A DNA stretch of 64,000 nucleotides from the NCBI GenBank assembly GCA_003344405.1, contig NOWV01000171.1:62001-126000 (forward strand), given 5' to 3'. The stretch is from Trichoplax sp. H2. Taxonomy: Eukaryota > Placozoa > Uniplacotomia > Trichoplacea. This document shows, piece by piece, positions 15,681-30,800 of this stretch. The notes under the pieces were generated by a model. It saw nothing but the letters and a program-made list of their open reading frames with translations. It made no database searches and was not told the origin of the DNA. Each line of letters starts with the position of its first letter. The stretch's first letter is position 1. Made by a program: the position numbers and the translations under genes.

Positions 15681-15892
15681 TGTAGTAATAATAACACTGG
15701 TGTGTGTCATTGAAATGACGTAATTTACTGAGAGTAAAGTGAAGTGAATTCATTACACTGACGCTTGCCGTCTGAGTGGTACTGTACGACTCGTATCAAG
15801 CGGTCGGTATCCACGCAACCTATCTGCTGTATCGGCGATCAAAATAAGATGGACGTTCTTTTTCGCCTATGAAAATCTCAATATAACCAACC

Positions 15893-18800
15893 ATGTCTGA
15901 AAGTAAAGCGAATACTAGTGGAAGTTCATTGACTGCTAATAGGAATCTGTTGAGTACAACTGGTGTTGGACTTGATAGCGGCAGTTCCACAGCATTATCG
16001 AGTAATCTATTGTCCACAAAGTCTACTCTATTGACCACCGTTGAAGGTACTGATTGAGATACGAGTTGATGGAACATGCAATACTTTCCATTTATCACAT
16101 AGTATGTAGTTAGAAAGATACTAGACGATCTTATGAAATAGTTGCTTTCTATCCATGATAAATAATAATTAAACAATGTATCCGTAATTCTTTATAACGA
16201 ATATTTTAGAGATTACAACGTCTAATAGCATCGTCTAGTAACGCCTTTGCGCTAGAGCTTATAAATAAAACAAGGATACCTTTGAAGTCTTGGATCCAAC
16301 ATCATAATAGGATAATGCAATAGACTGATTGCTTGATTTTATTATATTTCCATACAGCCAGACAAAGTCGCCAAAATGCAGCTATGGCGAAATCACATCC
16401 AACACCGATGAGCAATCTGTATTCATTGGCTAATCCTAATCTTAAATTTACCAGTTTAGGTGGTACTCCACAAAGTATGCATGTATCCACGATCAGTTCA
16501 ACCATGAAGGTAAATACTGAATTGAATAAATTAACTCATCCTACACCTGCAGTTGCCAACTTATCACAGCAAAATAACTGGACCATGGGACAGTCAACTG
16601 TAGCGAAGAAAACTAATTTATTAAGCTCAAATATGAACAAGCGTCACTGTAGCGGTCACGCTTTAACCAACTATCAATTGCAACAAAGTACCAGTATTAA
16701 ACCGAAAACGCTTAGGACTCTCTCCAGTATAGATAATACTAAGAGCCAAATTGGTGATGTTACCATTGGGAAACAAGTTACCAATGATGATCAAATATTA
16801 AATGATCGATTAAGGTTATTATCTTCTCATACAGTTCATACCTACTTATTATTAAGGATAGTGATAGATAATAAATGGTATAAATACCTTAAATTGCGCC
16901 GTCAACATTATATTATGATATCAAATTAATTTCTATAATATAAAAACAGCGATATTAAATATATATATATATATATATATATTTATATTCTCTATCTTAA
17001 GCTAATTAGTAATGTCAGTACTACAGTAATATGATCGATTAAATGGTATTGTTGTATTAGTTCAATGATGTACGTATACTTTAACCTATATTTAGGAAAT
17101 CCAAAATTAATCAGTAAAATTACGGTCAATGTGCATTGCTGCATATCGAAAATTTGGCCCAAAGTGATTATTTTATTTTTTACATTTTCATGCCTCCTTC
17201 GATAGCAACGTTGTCGACGAAGAAGAAATGATTCCAACTCCGGAATACGATCTTAAGGATTGGAAAAGCACCTCTGAAGATGATTTTGACGCAGAGGATC
17301 ATATGGAAAAGCTCTATGCACCACCCAAGACTAGTTCAGATATTAGTAACTTGAAGGTTATATTCCCTTTTTATCGCTTAACCTTTGCTTACCGTTATAG
17401 AAATAAATCGCATGTCAGTCTACTACAGCACAGCGTATGTCAATAATAAATAAATATACCAACACTATACTATACTGTATATAGCCATTAATATCAATTT
17501 TTTTAAATTTTCTAGAAATGCTTAATCAACGCTGCTTCCTCGTCATTGATTGGCTCTCCTGATTTTAAAAGTAGAAAAGATTTCACCAGGCGGCAGCTGA
17601 AATTTTTAGCTAACAAAATCCAGATTTATGACCCAGAATTCATTCTTAAAGTACGTCTTACATATATTGTATCCCTACTCAAACTGCTCTCTACCTATCA
17701 ACTCAACTATTAATACACGCCATCGAATATGTCCTATAATGACTGTTATACAACAGATCTAAAATGCGTAATATATTATTACATAATTTTGCTTAAATGC
17801 TATATTGCAAAAATAATCTAAGGTCCTTTTTAAATTTCTTTGAAGGTTTCGTTGTATACACGCCAAGAGTTAGGAATACGTACTGCTGCTAATTTCTTAT
17901 TGGCACTGGCAGCTAATATTCAAGCTTGTAGACCTTATCTGAAGAAATACTTTTCTACAATAATTAGACTACCATCGGACTGGATTGAAGTTGCCGAATT
18001 ATACCAGGTACAATAATCTCGTATAATTATGCGAAATATTATTTTCAGACTATTATACTGTACGTGCAATATTATGTTTTCTGATTGTTATCCGTAATAA
18101 ATTTCTATTCTATTTTTAATACTGGCCCTCTTAAAATTAGTCACTACATGATAAAACTATAAGGATAGGATCTTTACCTAAGGCTCTACGGAAGGTCATG
18201 GTAGATAAATTCGGTGGCTTTGACGAATATCAGTTGGGTAATGCTATAGATAAGGATGTAGTAATATACAAAAATTCTCAGATAATATAATTGTAATATA
18301 ACAGTACGCTTGTGTATATATTTGATAGCTAAATATAATAGACAAAAGAGAAAAAAATCAAGCCAGAATAAGAAAACGGATAAAACTTCACAGTTGGATC
18401 AAGCGGAATCAAATAATTACGCCTCAGAATTCAACGATATTATTTTCAGTGATGACTCCGAAGACGAAGAAGAAACAGTTCAAATGATGTTTACCTTAAA
18501 ACAGTTAATTCGAAAATTGCATATAATCCAGCCAGCTGAACATGTTATGGCATTAATTGGAAAAAAGTAATATATACAGTAGATTGCGAGCACATGTAAC
18601 ACTGTAGTAAAAGTAAATAATAGAATCAGTTTTACTGTTGTAAATTTTTTCTGTAACTACATAATAATCTGTGATACCTGTCCACTAGATATCCTGTAGA
18701 CTTAGAAAGTTTTCATAAGAGTGGCTTGTCTGGTATTTGGAATTCGGTAAGACACTTTCTTATTCTTGTTAATTATGTAACATATAATATGCATAAATTA

Positions 18801-21800
18801 CTTATTCATGAATGTTACGTATACACGTAACAGGAACGAGCTAACAAGCGAATGAAATTACCAGTTCCTGAAACTTGGGAGACGCAGTTATCATTGCATG
18901 GTAATAAAGCTTCAACATGGGAAACTCTAATTGGTAAGTCATTAAGATTAGCCACAGGACATATACGTTACCTTAGTTTACAGCATCTTTGTATAATATG
19001 ACACTAATGGCATTCATGTTTAGTGCAATGCGTAATCACTTAGCAACGCCTATGTGATCAATTTTGTGATTATTTTAGAGCACCAGAAGTTACCATTTAT
19101 AGCCACTTTAAGGAATTTAAGAAATCTAATTAAGGCTGGGATCAGCGACAAGCATCATAACCGGATTATTCGTAGACTTGAAAATGAAGTAAAGAGTATT
19201 TTATCCCCTTGTTTATATACAAATTATTCACGAAGTAACGGATTTCAATTAAAATAATGTTGATTGATACCTGATTGGTTAACTGATTAATTTTTAGAAT
19301 TCAGTTATCAACAGCAAATTATTCCCTTTTCGTTTCTTTACGGCTTTTGAAGCTATCAATGGATATGAAAAGACGTCGCAAGGTATAGTTATTTACGTCC
19401 TCAAAATTTATCTACGATACTGAAATATCTAACGGCTGTTATCAGAGATATAAGTGTCTATTGGGATAATGGTTCTTATTTATTCATATACATTTTTGTT
19501 GGCAAATATTTTGAAGCTGGAGAATCTGGTAATCGCTTTAACAGGAAGTTTAAAAAATCAAATACGAAAAAAAAGAAACAGGTTGAGATGTAAGTAGATG
19601 TTGGTAATCTGTTTAACTAGCATTGCTGAATATGAATAAAAATTACTTTTTAACTTCACCTTTAGGCAAAAAACGGTTTCTGAAGCGCTTCTCAAACGAT
19701 ACAGGGAAGCATTAGATAATGCTGTAAAGGTAGCTACAAATCACAACGTTGCTCCTATTTGTGGCTCAACCCTCATTTTATGTAATGTTGCTGACGTGAT
19801 GAAGATTCCTTGTACTGCAGCAAGAGGTCTTGGTAAACCTAGAACGGTAAATTTACCTTATCACGAATTCTTTAAGCTTCATCATAAGCGTTTACCAAAT
19901 AGGTAATCTGCTTACCACTATGATTGCTGATGAGATATCTGTACTTTATTAGTTGCTAGAAGTTGGCATTTTGTTAGGCTTAATGTTCAGATACTCCTGC
20001 GAACAGTCTGAATTCATCATTTATGCTGATAACTGGAAAAAGATTGACGTATTCAACACTAATAGCATTCTTGAAAATACCGAGTCTATCTGCACGCTAG
20101 TTGAAGTTAGTGAATATCACACGTTCTTATTTTAATACCCCTAACAGTATAATTGTATACAGCAATGATGTCGATATCTTTCTTTGATTTTACTACAAAG
20201 AAATCAATGATCACTACAAGTCCAAACGGATTCCCTGAACAAGAAATGCTGAAATATCTTAAAGACCGAATTCAGGTGTTTAGCAAGCCATTCATAGTCT
20301 TTTTATAGATGAGCTATATTTATTTAATACGCTGTCGTTTATTTTCAAACGATACTATTTGGCTATTGTAGCTTGACAACCTCATTCTCCTTTCGAATGG
20401 ATCAAGCGAAGTGCCTAATCACAGCGTTATGAATAGTTTTCTAACCAAATATAGAAGAGTAGTAAATCCGAATCTACTTTACGTTAATGTGAATTTAAGC
20501 GGAAAAGTAACTGGGTGAGTTATATATATTTAAATGCAGTCAGTATTGCAATCTTAATCATTAACATAATAATTCGATATATTCTTACTGTTTATAGATT
20601 TGATAGAAATAAGAAACTCAGCCATGAAAATGATGTTTACGTTACTGGGTTTAGCGACCAAATCTTAAAGTTAGTACTTTATAGCCAATATTATTATACT
20701 AAAATTGAATTCCTTTGTTGATGTCAGTACTTCCTGTTAATAAGTATACTGCTTACCATAATTATTATTCATACTACTAAATTTTTAAGTAAAGTCGAAA
20801 CTTTTGATGCGTTTTCAGTCGTTCAGAAATTACTTTGCATCTACAATAAAATATTATTTTTATTCATCATTATAAAAAGAAATAGCTTTATTATGCTGTA
20901 TTTGTCTAAATTTATTATTTAGAAATATTTACTTCTGCTTTTTATACGTATACGTATTTTATAATAGATTTGTGGCTGATAGAGGAGGGGATGGACAGTT
21001 AATCAACGTGGAGAATATTGATAATGCTTATAAACTGAAATCTATCAAGATACCTAATGTAATAGGGTTTTTAATGAATAAAAGTAGATCTGAAAAGCTC
21101 TCTTGCTAATGTAATATCATTATCTTATAATTTGATCAGGCTATCTCAAGTGTTGATAAAAGTGAGGACAAATCGTATGGTATCGGAACTTTTGATATGT
21201 TTTTACCAAGGTCTTTAAAATCTGTCTTTACGATAATTCTGCATTATCAGCTCCATAGATCATTCCCGAAACTACAACATTCTGATGTAAATTCCCTACA
21301 TTTTTAGGTGGAAAACCGTTCGTGTTTTCATATCATCTACGTTCTTAGATATGCATGGTGAAAGAGATATTTTAACAAGGTATGTTTTTCCGGAGTTACG
21401 CGCAAGATGCCAGCGTCATTTTCTGAATATTTTTGAAGTGGACCTTCGTTGGGGTATCAACGAAGCTGACATACAACATAATAGGTAAAATTTAAATACA
21501 AGCGTTATAATAAATATAGTAGTAGCAAATTAAAAGATAGTATACAAATACGGAATTAATTCATCAATTTTTGTTTACAGTATGCTCGAATTATGTTTAA
21601 CTGAAGTCCAACGAAGTGATTATTTTATTGCTATACTTGGTCAACGATATGGTTGGTGCCCTCAAGGGTATGAAGTTCCACCAACTAGCGAATTTGATTG
21701 GGTAAGAAACTATCCGCCAAATAGGTCGGTGACCGAGCTAGAAATCCAACAAGCTATATTCAATAACCCATCCGAAGCAATTCGAAAATGCTTTTGTTAT

Positions 21801-24800
21801 ATCAGAGATAACACTTTTGAGAGGTAAGCAGATAATGAAATGTTTTATCTATTTATGATCTCTGCTTATGTTACAAACGATAAACTCTTACACATCGTCG
21901 CAATATCGATCTTAGATTTCTGTTCTTAATTAACTGGATCTAATATAGTTCTTCATTTTTCCGTTCTAAGTGATATACCTAAGAACTGGCTATTACAATT
22001 TGTCGATGATTCTGATATTGCAAAGGAGAAGATCGATAATTTAAAAAATCGTCTTCGGAAATGTGGCGTAGAAACTTATGAAAGGTATTACATGCTGCTC
22101 TAAACTTTTCATTTTCTCTACTGCAATGTTATTAACCAGAAATTGGCTTTATTTCTAATCAATTTTGAAAGATATCCGTGTAAGTGGGGTGGTATTGTTG
22201 ACAAAAAGCCTTACCTAACAAATTTAGAACAGTTTGGTCTTAGGGTTTTGCATAACCTATGGAATGCAATTGAACGCGACTACATTCAAAATGACAATGT
22301 AGGTCTATTGAACAAGCTTAAACAATAAACGAATTTTTCCTGAAATATACTAAATATGTATGTACAATAATTATGTTAATGGTGCGCTTTTTCTTGAATA
22401 CATTCAAGGACAATAACTTCGAAGATGAAGAATACAACACACAAATTTCAGTTGTCGATTTACACTCTAAAGATTTTATAGGCAGGAAGCGATTATGTAA
22501 GGAATCGAATGATTTGTTGCATGAAAGTGAACAAGGAATTATTTTATACTGTGGTAAAAAAGGTTGTGGAAAAACTGCTTTAATGGTAAGACTGCATTTT
22601 TAATAGCAAAAGACGAAAAGTCTTAATAGGTAAATGTAGGTAGGTTATAATTGCTTATTATTTTAATGTAGGCCAGACTAGTAAAAGACCAAATGTCGAC
22701 CACTAACTGGTGTCATCGAATTATCCCTTATTTTATTGGTTCATCAAGCGGTAGCTGTAAAATAACTAACTTATTACACTATTTTTGCCGGCAACTGAAG
22801 CGAGGGGCTGACATTGTTCAAGAAATACCTGATACATATCAGTTCGTATACCATATATATTCTTAATATCGTATGTTTTAATGATATTAAAAGGTTTGTA
22901 TGTGCAAATTTTCGCAACATTTAGGGAGCTTGTTACATGTTTTCATGAATTCCTTATCCAATCGGCATCCTTTCATGGTAGCAATCCAGTGATAATATTT
23001 ATCGACGGTTTAGATCAATTGAATTCGTACTACAATGCCAAAGACTTGCAATGGCTACCTCAATTAATTCCTGAGGTTTGTAGTTCAATTCTTTTTCGAG
23101 CGACAGTTTAATCCTTGTTGTTCTAGTACTGTAGATAATGCGGCTATTGGAGTGTGCTATATTGACTTTTATAAATGTCACACTTTGTGGTAATTGTTCG
23201 ATTTCAACGTTCGACCTATAGATTTTAATAGTATAATGTGCGTATTTTTATTTTTAGAACGTGTTATTCGTAGTAAGTGTAAATGAAAACGAAGACTGCT
23301 TTAAGAATCTTGAACATCGATCAGACATTATCCATAATTTTAAGCTATCGGGAATCGATTCGTGGGAGAAAGCTACCTTTGTCCGACAGATTCTTCAAAA
23401 ATATCGTAAAAGTCTTGATGAGTCCAATTTTAATAAACAAATGAACGTTCTAATATCCAAACGTGAAGCATCTAGTCCATTATTTTTAACTTTAGCATGT
23501 GAAGAATTGAGAATGTTTGGAATTTTCGAGCAGGTATGATTGTTCAGCGATATAATGTATGTTGTAGTGTATTTAATAATTAATTCGATATTAATAGTGT
23601 GCAAATGTTTATACAATGCATATTTCATCCTTTATTAACGGATAAAATTACATAGATCACCGAACGAATTAAGACTATATCTCAAACTATACACGGACTA
23701 TTGGAGCAAACCCTTGAAAGGATCGAAATAGATCATGGAAAAGAAATTGTAACAGCATTATTTCAAGTTGTACTCAGCTCTAAAGATGGTAATTATTACT
23801 GGATGTTACTTATCGGAAATTACGCAAATAAAGTGTCCCTTTTCTTTTATCAAATAATTTTAATTCTTTCTAACTGATGCCTAACGTCGTTTCCAGGTAT
23901 TGACGAAACGTATCTACCTCTTCTTTTGGGTGTATTAACATTACCCGAGATAAAGAAAGACTTAATGCAGATTTCAATTAAAAAGTTATCACAATATACC
24001 ACCAGTGCACTACCTATTTGTCCGCTGATGTATGCCAGACTCCTCCGAGCTGTTAAGGAATTTCTATTTCCGGCTCAGCAGCAAGATCTCGTGTAATTTT
24101 TATTTCGTTTTACGATTAGTCGAGCGTCACAATGATTTTGTATCTGCTCTTATGCCATTATATACTTTTGTTACGTATTGAACATTACAAATACTGTAAT
24201 ATTAAGAGCTTTATTAACGCGATTGACAGAAGTTCCTGTCAGCTAGCTATTCAGCACGGAAAAATTAAGGAAGTCCTAGAATCTCGCTACACGAAAATGG
24301 AGCGGTCCAATAAACTTGCTTTTATACATAAAACATTAGCTGGTATGAATAACGTATAATAATATTTCATATTAAATTCAACCGCAATTTTGTTCGGTTA
24401 TGCAATACTAAAGCATAATCTCGTGTCTTTGAAGCCTTTTATCTGGTAAAAGCGGATCCTACCAGCAACCGATCTTGGGAAGGTTTTGACCCATGGGCTT
24501 TTATTGCGTTACCTTACCACTTGGTAAATCAACAATTATAGCATAATTTTACTGCAACCGACTTTAAGTATTGTAAAAATGTACAAAATTCCGCTTTTTA
24601 GATTCGTGGTGCTTGTTATAATGAATTATCGGAGCTCTTATGTGACCTGAAATTTATTACCGCTAAATGTAAACTTGGCTTAGTAAACCACCTTATCGAT
24701 GATTACCATGGTCAAGGTTAACGGACCCAATTCAAATGTCTGTAAAAATCATTGTATAAATTTATAACGCTTATCAATATTGAATTTAAATAGTTACTTT

Positions 24801-27800
24801 TGAAAGAGTGAGTGAAGATAAAGCATACCACAAAGCCATGAAGCAACAAAAAATTCAGGTTTACGCTAAATAATAACTACTCTAAAATGTTTACAAACTA
24901 AATGATGTCAATTAAGAACATACCCACACTTATATCTGCAATATACTGTTATACGAAGTGTATTGACAAAACCTGCTTCAACTGTGTACCGTAATTTGCA
25001 ATAGTAACTTATCATGAGTAGTCAAGTTTAAGGATTGACTTTTACCCATTTTTTGGCTATAGGATTTTGGAAATTTTGTTTCCAGAAATTTAAGCATCCT
25101 TAAGACGTAAGTATGAGTTTAGTTTCCTTTACGACAGTAACCGAATATGTGTCTAAGATTGCGAATTTTACTGAAAGTATTGACCCGAAATGATTAAGCA
25201 TTTAATAATCTTTGAAGGAATGCGTTTTTATGCCAGCAACAAGCTCTTAACGAGCCGTTAAATACCTACCCAGCTGAATTAGCCGCTGCACAAATAAAGA
25301 CTGAAGCTAGGTCTTCGAATAATCTTATTATGGAATGGTGTAATAAGCCAACTTATTGCAACCCATGCTACATGACTCTCGAAGGATTTCAACAGGTAAC
25401 TTGTTTTGTTCTTACAGCAAGATAGAATCTTCAGAGCTTAAGCTTTATTACAGTAATTTTAAGATGTTTGTTACATTACATTTATTGCAAATAATAATTT
25501 ATTAGTATACTATACTTGATATAAAGTGCTAAAAAAGGAAAGTGATTGCGGTACTGATCTCGTATAGGAAACAATTATTATTGCATTTGCAATATACGAG
25601 TACTATTAATAATGTCGAACTGAAGTCAAAAATTCTAGAACTTCTGTGCTCTTGTAGTTAATATTTATAATTTTTGCTAGCCACTCCTAGCCATTGCCAT
25701 ATCAGAAGATGACCAATACGTTGCTTGTGGTTCTAAAGATTGTACTGTTAAACTATTCGAGCTATCGACGGCAAAAGTAACCAAAATTGACTATATTAGT
25801 TTCTCTTTTAGTATTTGATCGTAGGGGTAAGATGCGAACAAACACATTTGCTATGTTATCATAGGAATTAAAGAGTTTCGTTGGTCATGCGAGGCCGGTA
25901 ACTGATTGCTGCTTTATTGGCAGTAAGTATTTATGCAGCGCCTCACTAGACGGTAACATTAGCGTATGGGATTTAGCTAACGGTCACAGGTGTGCTTCGA
26001 TACAAAATATACGTAACATGTGAAACTTATCTCGTAACCGCATTTATTACTGGATTTAAAATTAGTCTTTGTACAGTACTGTTTAGAATTCACTTCCAAA
26101 TTGTCAGTAAGAATTTTTGATTTTTGTATTTTTGTATAGACGACATATACTCTCGCTACACCATAGATCGATATGTCAGTGTACAGTGGATAGAAATGAG
26201 AAATTTATAGCGTCGGCTTCACTAGACGGGAACGTAATAATTTGGAAAGTTAACGATGGAAGTTCATTTGGCAAATTCAGTGTAAAAAGGTTCGCTATGC
26301 CTTTTAATTTTTAAGTACAAAAATTACATTAAATTTCTTTGATTGATTCTAGTATTAAGATGATTTCATAGTTCACGAAACCTATTTATTACTTTCAATT
26401 ACATAATTAATATCATTAACTTTTAGCAACCGCCCCTTCAATTGCGTATCATTCCATCCCGAAGCACCGTTAATTGTAGCTGGTAATTGGGATACAAATA
26501 TTTATACCTGGGATGTAAATACGAAAGAACAAAAGCAGGTAAGATACAAACTTTATCGACTACTTTTTTTAAATCCAAAGACATTCGGCACATAGAGTAA
26601 GTATTGACGCCGCTCATCCTCAGAATCCTTATTCTAATGATCATACCTAGGTACTACGTGGACATACAGCCTCTATTAGAGATGTCGCATTTTGTAATGG
26701 TGGTAATTTTGTTATATCTGCTGATATATCCGGACAAGTTATGATTTTTTCTTTAGCTCACGGAACAAATGTATGATGATTTTGGAAATACGCATTTCGG
26801 GTTGTTATGGAGCTCTTCGATAATAATTAGAAACTGTGGTATGATACTCTTTCTAGGTTGGCAGCTTGCATGGTCATTTCTTCCCTATAAACAAAATAGC
26901 AGTATCCAGTAATCCCCACGTATTAGCAACTGCCAGTGATGACCATAAAGTAAAGGTAAGTTTAACTCCATTAATATATCATTAAAATTAAATAGAGTAT
27001 TTAGGATCAGTAATAAGTGTCCACAATCTCGAAATGCTTATAGCTATGGAGGAATACATTAGGCAGGGCATTATTTTCCAGTCATTTTGAAATGCAGCGA
27101 ATGACTGCGGTTAAAATTAGCCTTAGCGGAAAGTTTATCGCAGTTGGATCATCAAATGGTGATTTATCTATTATTGACCGAAATGTGGGCAATCAAATTT
27201 TATCAGGTAATTACAGAGAGTGACATGTATGAATTCCGCTTTTATTACTATAATCAATTATTGCAATTACATCGAGATCTAATCAATTACTATCGCTTTG
27301 CGTTAATGCTTCAATTTTTTTGCAAAAGTATTCGTGAATGAAATTTTCGATAATAGCGTAGTTTATCTTTACAAGTGCCTTACTAACAACTGCTCTATAC
27401 GCATAAACTTCTCTATATTTAAAATCAACTAGTGTTGATATTGATATTTTTCAAACTTAGTTCAAGCACATAAACAATGTATTCGATCTCTAACCTGGTC
27501 TCCATGTGGATTAAATATTATCACTGCATCTGATGATAAAACTGTCAAGGTCTGTCGTGTTACTTACCTTTATACTATTCCTGCTGCAGCATCACATATT
27601 TCGATATTATAAGTTTCGAAATATACATACTGATGTAATTGTTGTTATTATTAGGGCATATATAATATAATATAATCTATTACCAATAGTAAGGTTGCAT
27701 CCATTTATGACTATACAGATTATCAACATTGAACATGCGGATATTAAAGAAACATTATCTGACCATTCTGCAGCTGTAACATGCATTGCCAGTTCAAAAA

Positions 27801-30800
27801 AGTATTTAGCTACAGGATCGGAAGACTGTTCTATAAATCTTTACCACAAGCACACTGTGTATCGGTTAGTTATTTCACTGTCAAATGAATTAAATTGTAA
27901 TTAATAAGAGCTCATCTGCTGGATGATACAGTATTGTTTGTTCTACGCAAAATTAATAGCATAAATCCAAATTTGTAATCATACAATGATTGTCAATTAC
28001 TTTACAGGCTTGATTCAAATCTCAGTGGACACACTGCATGTATAGCGGCTGTTGATATCTCATCAAATGAAAAATATTTACTATCCAGTGGTCATGATAA
28101 GGTGATTCTACCTGTATCGAAAGCGTTCATACTGAGTAAACAGTCTTTATATAAACATCACCCTATTAATTAACTACACTACACATTCATTTGCTGATAG
28201 GTCATTCGTTTATGGAACATTAAAACGAAACGATGCGTAATTGAAAGTCACGAAAGCCATTTAGATTTAATAACAACATGTGCATTTGGTTCAGTTCATG
28301 ATACTGTTGTAAGTAAATTATTTTTATAGCGATAACTTTTATATAAATTATGCATCTGTTAGATAAATCACAGCAATCGATGTCTTAGCGTAAAGCAAAC
28401 ACACAATAATCATCTAGGTAACCGCATCAAACGACCACACGGTTAAGTGCTGGGATGCTTCGGAACTATCCTTAGTCCTTCATCGTAAGAAAGTTTTGAT
28501 TCCTGTCTCTGAAGTACATAGTCACAATAGCGCGGTTAATACTGTGTCAGTTGCGGTAAGTTGTGCAATTTAAAATTTAAAAATGTATAACAGTCCATTA
28601 TGTTTAATTCACTTTATATGAGTATACAGATAATTAATTTGTATTAAATGCGACTTCTCGCCAGTTACATTTCCTTTATCCGAGCCAACATAATTTAATC
28701 ATTCAATCTGCAGAAAAACTTGATTGCCTCTGCCTCTAGCGATGGAACTGTCGTTATATCCAACAGAATGGGTATTGAAATTACTTCCTTTAAGGCACAC
28801 TCAGATCGAATTAATGCTTGCCATTTAGTGTTTCTGGATGGAGGTGAGTTTGAAACAATTATGTTAGCATATTTCTATTGTGTTCCGATTTTCAAATTTG
28901 AATACTAAGAAGATGTGTACGCTGTAATCATTGGTGTTGTCTGTACCTTCAATTTTTGATTTAAATCATAGATTATTACTTAACAACTAGTGGTGACGAT
29001 GGCTACGTTAAAACCTGGAGGCCAATACAAGTCTGTTTTTTCTTTCTACTTATGATTCATAGAGTAAACTAATATTTTCAGCATTCATTATAAATTATTT
29101 TTACTAGGGTGAAGAAATTTCTTCCTTAGTTGGTCATTCGGATCGTGTAGTCGCTGTCAAAGTTAGCCACAGTGGTAAAACAATATGCTCTGCTTCTATA
29201 GATAAAACAATCAAATTTTGGCGTACGGACGTGAGTTGGAAACTTGTAATATCTTTGTATAGAAATTATTAAGACTTTGGTTATTACTAAATTTAGCAAG
29301 AGATATAACGTCAATGCTTTATTGCAGTTTAATCATGTTAAGCAAGCGCATATATCGGCAGTTACAGGGGTGACTTTTTTATTTCATACGAATATCGCTG
29401 CGTCTGCATCTAGGTAAGTTAAAAGTATTGAGATGAGATAACAGCTGGAAAAAAGATGAAATCCAACAATTTAATAATGCTTCAATAATAATCGCAATTG
29501 TATCATTTAAATTTATTAGAGATGGGATGGTCATTATTTGGAAACTGTTTTATAAAGATGGGAAGCTGGCTCTAGAAAATAGATTACAATTTCAAGTATA
29601 CATTGCGGAATTTTGCATATAAATGTGTAGCCAATTATTAAATATCCGATTACGTAAGGGATACTTTTCAGTACTAATGCATTATCCCCATAGGCTAGCG
29701 ATGAGGCTGTAAACTGTCTTCGTCTCTATGGTGATACCGATAATCATGGTATACATTTAATCACCGGATCAAATGATTGTAAGGTGATAGTATGGAATAT
29801 AGAGTTGGATGGCAGCCCGACTGTGATGAATTCCATTGAGTACGTTTTTCAACTCCATGTGTAAAACTACAGGAATAATTTAAATGTATAAAGACTTTTA
29901 AGCATAATCTAAAACCTTGTATCATCAGGTTGTCAGCACCTGTTCTATGCCTCAACATTCATAACAAATTACTCTATATTGGAACTTGGTCTGGCCATCT
30001 GTCTGTTTGGAATATAGGAACAATGATGGAAGTTAATAGCTACACAAGGTAAAATAAGAAGAAATATAAATGATGTATTGGTGCTTAATAAACCTTGTTA
30101 GATAACTAAATTTACATCGAAGACTACAAATACCTCTATAATGTAAAGGTGATTTCTACTCTTTCACTATTCCTAAATACGATAGGTTGAACAATGAATG
30201 GATTTTAAATATCGATATATCAAACACATCACCCTATTGTACATGCGGTACCACAGCCTGTTTTGCTACGGTGTATTCTACATCCGAAACCAACAACAAA
30301 ATTTTGCGTCATGTAGCAATTCCTGACGACAAAGCATCCGAACGTAACAAGCATCATGCTTGTGTTTCGTACTTTTTAACCAGTCAGATATTAGCCATGA
30401 ACTTAAATATAGAATCAATAGATGAAGTCTTAATTATAGGCGACAGTGATGGTAATATTTTTGTATGTGATGCTAACAAAGAATACCTTCATCGCAAGGT
30501 ACGATATTTTCATTTTTTCTGTATAGTAAATAATTTTACTAAAACCTAATTAAATTGGCAACTTGATACAATAGCACTCATAATAAGACTGGCCAAATTA
30601 CAGGCGCTGATTAATTGATTTTCTTTGATAACCTTCACTTAGCTCCATACTGCAGCGATATCAGAAATCATTCAAACAAAACAGTATTTAATTACGGCTT
30701 CCTGGGATTCTACTATCAAGATATGGGAATACGAAACTTTAAAACTTGTAGGCCATATTGCACTATTACGATAGCTCGATTATAATTACCGAGCGTATAG

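Larger units (their letters stand above)
14244..15892. promoter_or_regulatory. Shared upstream region between divergent PRMT3 and TEP1
   Basis: About 1.6 kb separates the first recognised exons of two genes transcribed away from each other, so both promoters must lie here. I see no certain TATA box. It contains an AGCATTT microsatellite (15435-15485) and a GTAC palindrome array (15529-15680). The unplaced PRMT3 first exon is probably also here. Confidence 0.45.

Noticed and set aside
15820-16176. 118-codon minus-strand frame
   Set aside because: It is the antisense shadow of the TEP1 first exon and its flanks.
16959-16983. Possible CRISPR or structured repeat
   Set aside because: It is a plain TA microsatellite inside an intron.
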